Below, in pieces: positions 59,868 through 64,000 of a stretch of 64,000 nt of DNA. Under the pieces are notes generated by a model. That model ran no database searches and had not been told where the DNA came from. It was given only the letters and a program-made list of their open reading frames with translations. The position numbers and the translations under genes are program-made. This stretch comes from Oscillospiraceae bacterium (lineage in GTDB: Bacteria; Bacillota; Clostridia; Oscillospirales; WRJC01), in NCBI GenBank assembly GCA_009783265.1, contig WRHM01000008.1, positions 84,850-148,849 of the forward strand, in the 5' to 3' direction. Positions within the stretch are counted from its first letter, which is position 1. Each line of letters starts with the position of its first letter.

Positions 59868-61241
59868 TTATGTCCCCAATTTCCCCAATATAACCCTTTC
59901 TATATCTTTTACGTATTCTGTGATAATATCTTCGTTTTCTCCCTCGATCATAATCCTGATAAGCGGCTCTGTTCCCGACGGTCTGAGCAAAACGCGCCCG
60001 TTGCCGTCTAATAATTTTTTTACTCTCTCGACTTCTTCAGTTACTTTTTCATCAGACATTATTTCTTTTTTCCTGCCGTTCTCAACTTTTACGCCTATGA
60101 CAAGCTGCGGATATGGCTTCATATCGCCGAATATTTCGCTTGCAGTTTTTCCCGTTGATTTATATTTGCGTAAAATATCCAGAACTAATACAGCCGTTAT
60201 CTGGCCGTCTCCGGTCGTTGCGTAGTCTGAGATTATTATATGCCCCGACTGTTCGCCGCCGATATTTATATCTCTTTCAAGCATACGCTCCAATACAAAC
60301 CTGTCGCCGACGTCTGTCTGCTCGACGTTTATCCCCCTGCTTTCGCAGAATTTATGCAAGCCTAAGTTTGACATTTTTGTAACTGCGACAGAATTATTTT
60401 TTAATTTGCCCTTTTGCTTCATATCGTCTGCGAGAACGCATATAATTTTATCGCCGTCGATAATTTCTCCTGTTTCGTCTATTGCGAGACATCTGTCAGC
60501 GTCTCCGTCAAACGCAAAGCCAATATCAAATCCGCCTAATTTCATGCGTTTTTTTAATTCGTCTAAATTAGTTGACCCGCATTTGTTATTTATATTTAAT
60601 CCGTCAGGGTCAGAATTTATTATACTGTAAGAAACTTTTTCACCGTCAAAAATTTTTTCCGCCGTTTCAGAAGCCGACCCGTTCGCGCAGTCTATTAAAA
60701 TCCTGATATTATACCGCGTGTCAATTATTTTATTTATTTCAGAGACATGATTTATATATTTTTCTATAATTTTATCATCTGTTGTGACAGTACCGATAAA
60801 TCCGCCGGTTTTTAACTCTATTTTTGCATAATTATCTATTGCGTATTCTATTTTTTCTTCAAGTTCATCTGATAATTTATATCCCTGAGAATTAAATATT
60901 TTTATACCGTTGTCAAATGCCTGATTATGCGACGCCGAAATCATTATACCCGCGTCAAACCCGCATTCTTTCACAAGAAACGCAACAGCCGGCGTTGGGA
61001 TAATCCCGCATAAAATAACATTGCAGCCTCCCGCGCAAATTCCCGAAGCTATAGCAGACTCAAACATATCTCCCGATATTCTTGTGTCTTTGCCGATAAT
61101 AATTTTCGGCTTTTTATTATTTTTATTTATATTTTTAATTAAAACGTCTGAAGCCGAGAGACCTATTTTATAAGCCAAAGTCACGTCTAAATCTTTATTA
61201 GCCGTACCCCTCACTCCGTCCGTACCGAAATATTTACCCAT
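59868..61241 (-). CDS. glmM: Phosphoglucosamine mutase
   Basis: MGKYFGTDGVRGTAN...MISASHNQAFDNGIKIF...FAFDGDADR. Confidence 0.96.
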   Translation of the reverse strand: MGKYFGTDGVRGTANKDLDVTLAYKIGLSASDVLIKNINKNNKKPKIIIGKDTRISGDMFESAIASGICAGGCNVILCGIIPTPAVAFLVKECGFDAGIMISASHNQAFDNGIKIFNSQGYKLSDELEEKIEYAIDNYAKIELKTGGFIGTVTTDDKIIEKYINHVSEINKIIDTRYNIRILIDCANGSASETAEKIFDGEKVSYSIINSDPDGLNINNKCGSTNLDELKKRMKLGGFDIGFAFDGDADRCLAIDETGEIIDGDKIICVLADDMKQKGKLKNNSVAVTKMSNLGLHKFCESRGINVEQTDVGDRFVLERMLERDINIGGEQSGHIIISDYATTGDGQITAVLVLDILRKYKSTGKTASEIFGDMKPYPQLVIGVKVENGRKKEIMSDEKVTEEVERVKKLLDGNGRVLLRPSGTEPLIRIMIEGENEDIITEYVKDIERVILGKLGT

Positions 61242-61374
61242 TATATTTTAAAATATTGCCCTCCTGTTTTTAATTTTTATATCAATTTAACTTTCCTGAA
61301 AAGCCCCCTTTTAAAATTGGGTGCCAAACGCAACGCATTTAACGGGGGTTTGCGTAATACCCATGATATTAAAT

Positions 61375-61404
61375 TCGAGGGACGACATCAACATCGTCCC
61401 CTAC
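61375..61404 (-). repeat. Intergenic palindromic repeat (gtaggggacgatgttgatgtcgtccctcg on -)
   Basis: Same gtagggg- signature with internal inverted repeat. Confidence 0.6.
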
Positions 61405-61445
61405 ATAATTAATTTTAATTAATTTTATGTGATCCAATATTTATT

Positions 61446-62576
61446 TTATTCGTCGTCATCGTCAAACGACATCTGCCAGTTATTAACCGGCCGGTATTCT
61501 ATTTTCAAATGCTCGTACGCTCCCCTTGTCGCGCACCTTCCCCTGGGAGTTCTGTTCAAAAAGCCGATTTGCAGTAAAAACGGCTCGACCACATCTTCCA
61601 GAGTTACCGCTTCTTCGTTGATTGTCGCCGCGAGGGTTTCAAGTCCCACAGGCCCTCCGTCGAAAAATTTTATTATCGCTTCAAGCATACGCCTGTCAGT
61701 AGAATCAAGACCCAGCTTGTCTATTTCAAGCAAGTTCAGTGCTATGTCGGCTATCTCTTTATCTATAACGCTGCGTCTTTTTACTTGAGCAACGTCGCGC
61801 ACTCTTTTCAGTATTCTGTTGGCGACTCTGGGAGTTCCCCTTGACCGCGACGCTATCTCTATAGCTCCGCTTTCGTCTATTTCCATGCCCAGAAGTGCCG
61901 CGCTCCGTTTTACTATTACCGCAAGCTGTTCATGCGTGTATAAATCAAGCCTCTCGACTACGCCGAACCTGTCGCGTAAAGGGGCTGACAACTGCCCCGC
62001 CCTTGTCGTCGCGCCGACGAGGGTAAATTTCGGCAAGTCTATCCTTATACTTCTCGCTGCCGGACCTTTGCCGATTATTATATCAAAAACAAAATCTTCC
62101 ATTGCGGGATATAAAACTTCCTCAACTACTCTCGACAATCTGTGAATCTCATCTATAAACAAAACGTCGCCGTCTGACAATCCCGAAAGAATCGCGGCTA
62201 AATCACCCTGACGCTCTATCGCCGGCCCTGAAGTTATACGCAGGTTCACACCCATTTCATTTGCGATTATTGCAGACAGGCACGTTTTTCCAAGACCGGG
62301 AGGCCCGTATAACAGAACATGGTCCAAACTTTCGTTTCTCTCTTTTGCCGCGTCAATAAAAATTTTGAGATTTTCTTTGACTTTATCCTGACCGTTAAAT
62401 TCTTTCAGGTTTTTAGGTCTCAGCGAAAGTTCGGCGTTACTGTCATCGTCCTGATATTTAGTCGAGACGACACGGGTTCTTTCGTCTGAATCGTCATAAT
62501 CCTCATAATTTTCATAAACACTGGATTCTATATTGCCATTAATATTATTATATTCCATATCTTTGTTTTTTTCCAT
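61446..62576 (-). CDS. ruvB: Holliday junction branch migration helicase RuvB
   Basis: [19 protein letters not shown]...[14 protein letters not shown]...[21 protein letters not shown]. Confidence 0.97.
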   Translation of the reverse strand: MEKNKDMEYNNINGNIESSVYENYEDYDDSDERTRVVSTKYQDDDSNAELSLRPKNLKEFNGQDKVKENLKIFIDAAKERNESLDHVLLYGPPGLGKTCLSAIIANEMGVNLRITSGPAIERQGDLAAILSGLSDGDVLFIDEIHRLSRVVEEVLYPAMEDFVFDIIIGKGPAARSIRIDLPKFTLVGATTRAGQLSAPLRDRFGVVERLDLYTHEQLAVIVKRSAALLGMEIDESGAIEIASRSRGTPRVANRILKRVRDVAQVKRRSVIDKEIADIALNLLEIDKLGLDSTDRRMLEAIIKFFDGGPVGLETLAATINEEAVTLEDVVEPFLLQIGFLNRTPRGRCATRGAYEHLKIEYRPVNNWQMSFDDDDE

Positions 62577-62635
62577 AAATCTGTTTATCCTTATCTTAAA
62601 ATCTTAATTTTAAATTCAACATTTTTTATCAGCTA

Positions 62636-63250
62636 TTATCCTCTTATTAAATTCCTAAACGCCAGTTTTATTATCTCTTCAAGCGGCTTCGACAAATCTA
62701 TATTCTTTAAAGCATCGTTTGCTTCGTTTCTCGAATATCCCGTCGCCATAAGCGCGACTATTGCGTCGCCTCTTACATTTCCGGCAACAGGCATACTGTC
62801 TGTGAATTGATTGTCATTCCTGTCCGATTTTGACGACGACATGTTTTCTTTGTCTATTTTGTCTTTTAACTCAAGAATTATTTTCTGCGCTGTTTTTGTA
62901 CTTACTCCGTTAGCCGTCGCAATCTCTTTATAATCTCCTGAAGCTACGGCAAATGCAAACCTTTCGGGAGATAAGGCAGACAACACGGAATTAGCCACTT
63001 TTACTCCTACTCCCGAAATTGTGAGAAGCATTAAAAACATACTCTTTTCGGATAAATCGCTGAAACCTATTAAATCAAGCGCGTCTTCTTTTACGACCAA
63101 ATGCGTGAAGAGTTTAACCGGCTTGCCAAGTTCGGGAAGTCTTGAATAAGTCGTGTAGCTTATGTTTAGTTTATAGCCTACGCCGCCGCAGTCTATAACG
63201 CATAAATTCGCGTCTTTGTAAGATAATATGCCCTCTATGTGATAATACAT
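62636..63250 (-). CDS. ruvA: Holliday junction branch migration protein RuvA
   Basis: MYYHIEGILSYKDANLCVIDCGGVGYKLNIS; LLTISGVGVKVANSVLSALSPERF. Confidence 0.95.
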   Translation of the reverse strand: MYYHIEGILSYKDANLCVIDCGGVGYKLNISYTTYSRLPELGKPVKLFTHLVVKEDALDLIGFSDLSEKSMFLMLLTISGVGVKVANSVLSALSPERFAFAVASGDYKEIATANGVSTKTAQKIILELKDKIDKENMSSSKSDRNDNQFTDSMPVAGNVRGDAIVALMATGYSRNEANDALKNIDLSKPLEEIIKLAFRNLIRG

Positions 63251-63284
63251 CTTTTTATATTCTCCCTGTTTTTTATATTTAAAA

Positions 63285-63788
63285 TTATTTTTTGTTCATT
63301 ATATTAAACAGCAGATTCGTGGATTTTGAATGAGCGTGGCAGATAGCGATGGCAAGAGCGTCTGCAACATCATCAGGCTTTGGGACTTTTTCAAGATTGA
63401 GCATGTTTTTGACCATTACCTGAACCTGTTTTTTTTCGGCGCGTCCGTAACCGACAACAGACTGCTTGACCTGCAACGGGGTATATTCGTCGATATTCAA
63501 GCCGTTCTGGTGAGCGCATAATACAATAACCCCTCTTGCCTCGCATACTGAAATAATAGTTTTCTGATTGGTATTATAGAAAAGCTCTTCTATGGCAAGA
63601 TCATCGGGATTATAAATATCTATTATCTGCTGTAAATTATCATATATCATTTTCAGGCGTTCGTGAACCGGAATACGGGGAGGGGTTATAATAGCGTTGT
63701 AATCAATAGTCGTAAACTTGTTTTTTTCGTATTTTAATATGCCGTATCCAACAGTCGCAAGTCCGGGGTCTATTCCCAAAATAATCAT
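63285..63788 (-). CDS. ruvC: Crossover junction endodeoxyribonuclease RuvC
   Basis: [63 protein letters not shown]. Confidence 0.96.
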   Translation of the reverse strand: MIILGIDPGLATVGYGILKYEKNKFTTIDYNAIITPPRIPVHERLKMIYDNLQQIIDIYNPDDLAIEELFYNTNQKTIISVCEARGVIVLCAHQNGLNIDEYTPLQVKQSVVGYGRAEKKQVQVMVKNMLNLEKVPKPDDVADALAIAICHAHSKSTNLLFNIMNKK

Positions 63789-64000
63789 TATTATAGCACT
63801 CTCTTAATTATATAATATCTGCATAAATTATAACATATTTTTATTATTTTGTCAAACTAATCTTAATATAAATATATAATATACTTTTTGACATTTCACA
63901 AAAAGTAACAAAAAAGAAATCAAGAGAGGGGGAGGGAATACCCCCCCCTCTCACTCACCCCCCCCTTTTTATAAATAATTTTTTTTTAAAAAAAAATTAA

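Noticed and set aside
1-64000. CRISPR arrays, rRNA operons, retron or DGR signatures
   Set aside because: No regularly spaced direct repeats, rRNA sequence or reverse transcriptase seen in the window.

Overview
The window is a 64 kb segment of a low-GC, spore-forming Firmicute, probably Clostridia (gpr, spoIIP and sigK are present). Most of it is ordinary chromosome: an ABC-transporter/DUF5696 cluster, two hybrid histidine kinases, ispDF, a VOR operon, a fucosidase/rhamnosidase region, argS, yebC, sortase B, larC, MATE, rpsT, tRNA-His, ispE, glmM and ruvBAC. The standout observation is at 10383-15054. A sigma-K gene is split by a compact ~3.97 kb 'skin'-like intervening element. The N-terminal part (14419-15054, minus) ends at ...GISRSYV followed by an immediate stop. 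The missing C-terminus (SRIEKQALSKIQSYLKSKTLM*) lies at 10383-10453, on the far side of a large serine recombinase. Both junctions share 5'-ATGT-3', and joining there restores one ~232-aa sigK ORF in frame. The element carries the recombinase, an unlisted 50-aa ORF, a Vsr remnant and an AAA/DUF234 ATPase, plus a perfect 16-bp inverted repeat. Other findings are a cobalamin riboswitch before a lone DUF4430 (transcobalamin-like) lipoprotein, palindromic repeats lying in frame inside coding genes, a receiver domain with Asn at the phospho-acceptor position, and a PP2C phosphatase with a predicted extracellular Thr/Pro/Glu tail. All calls come from reading the sequence and the supplied ORF translations; no database searches were run.
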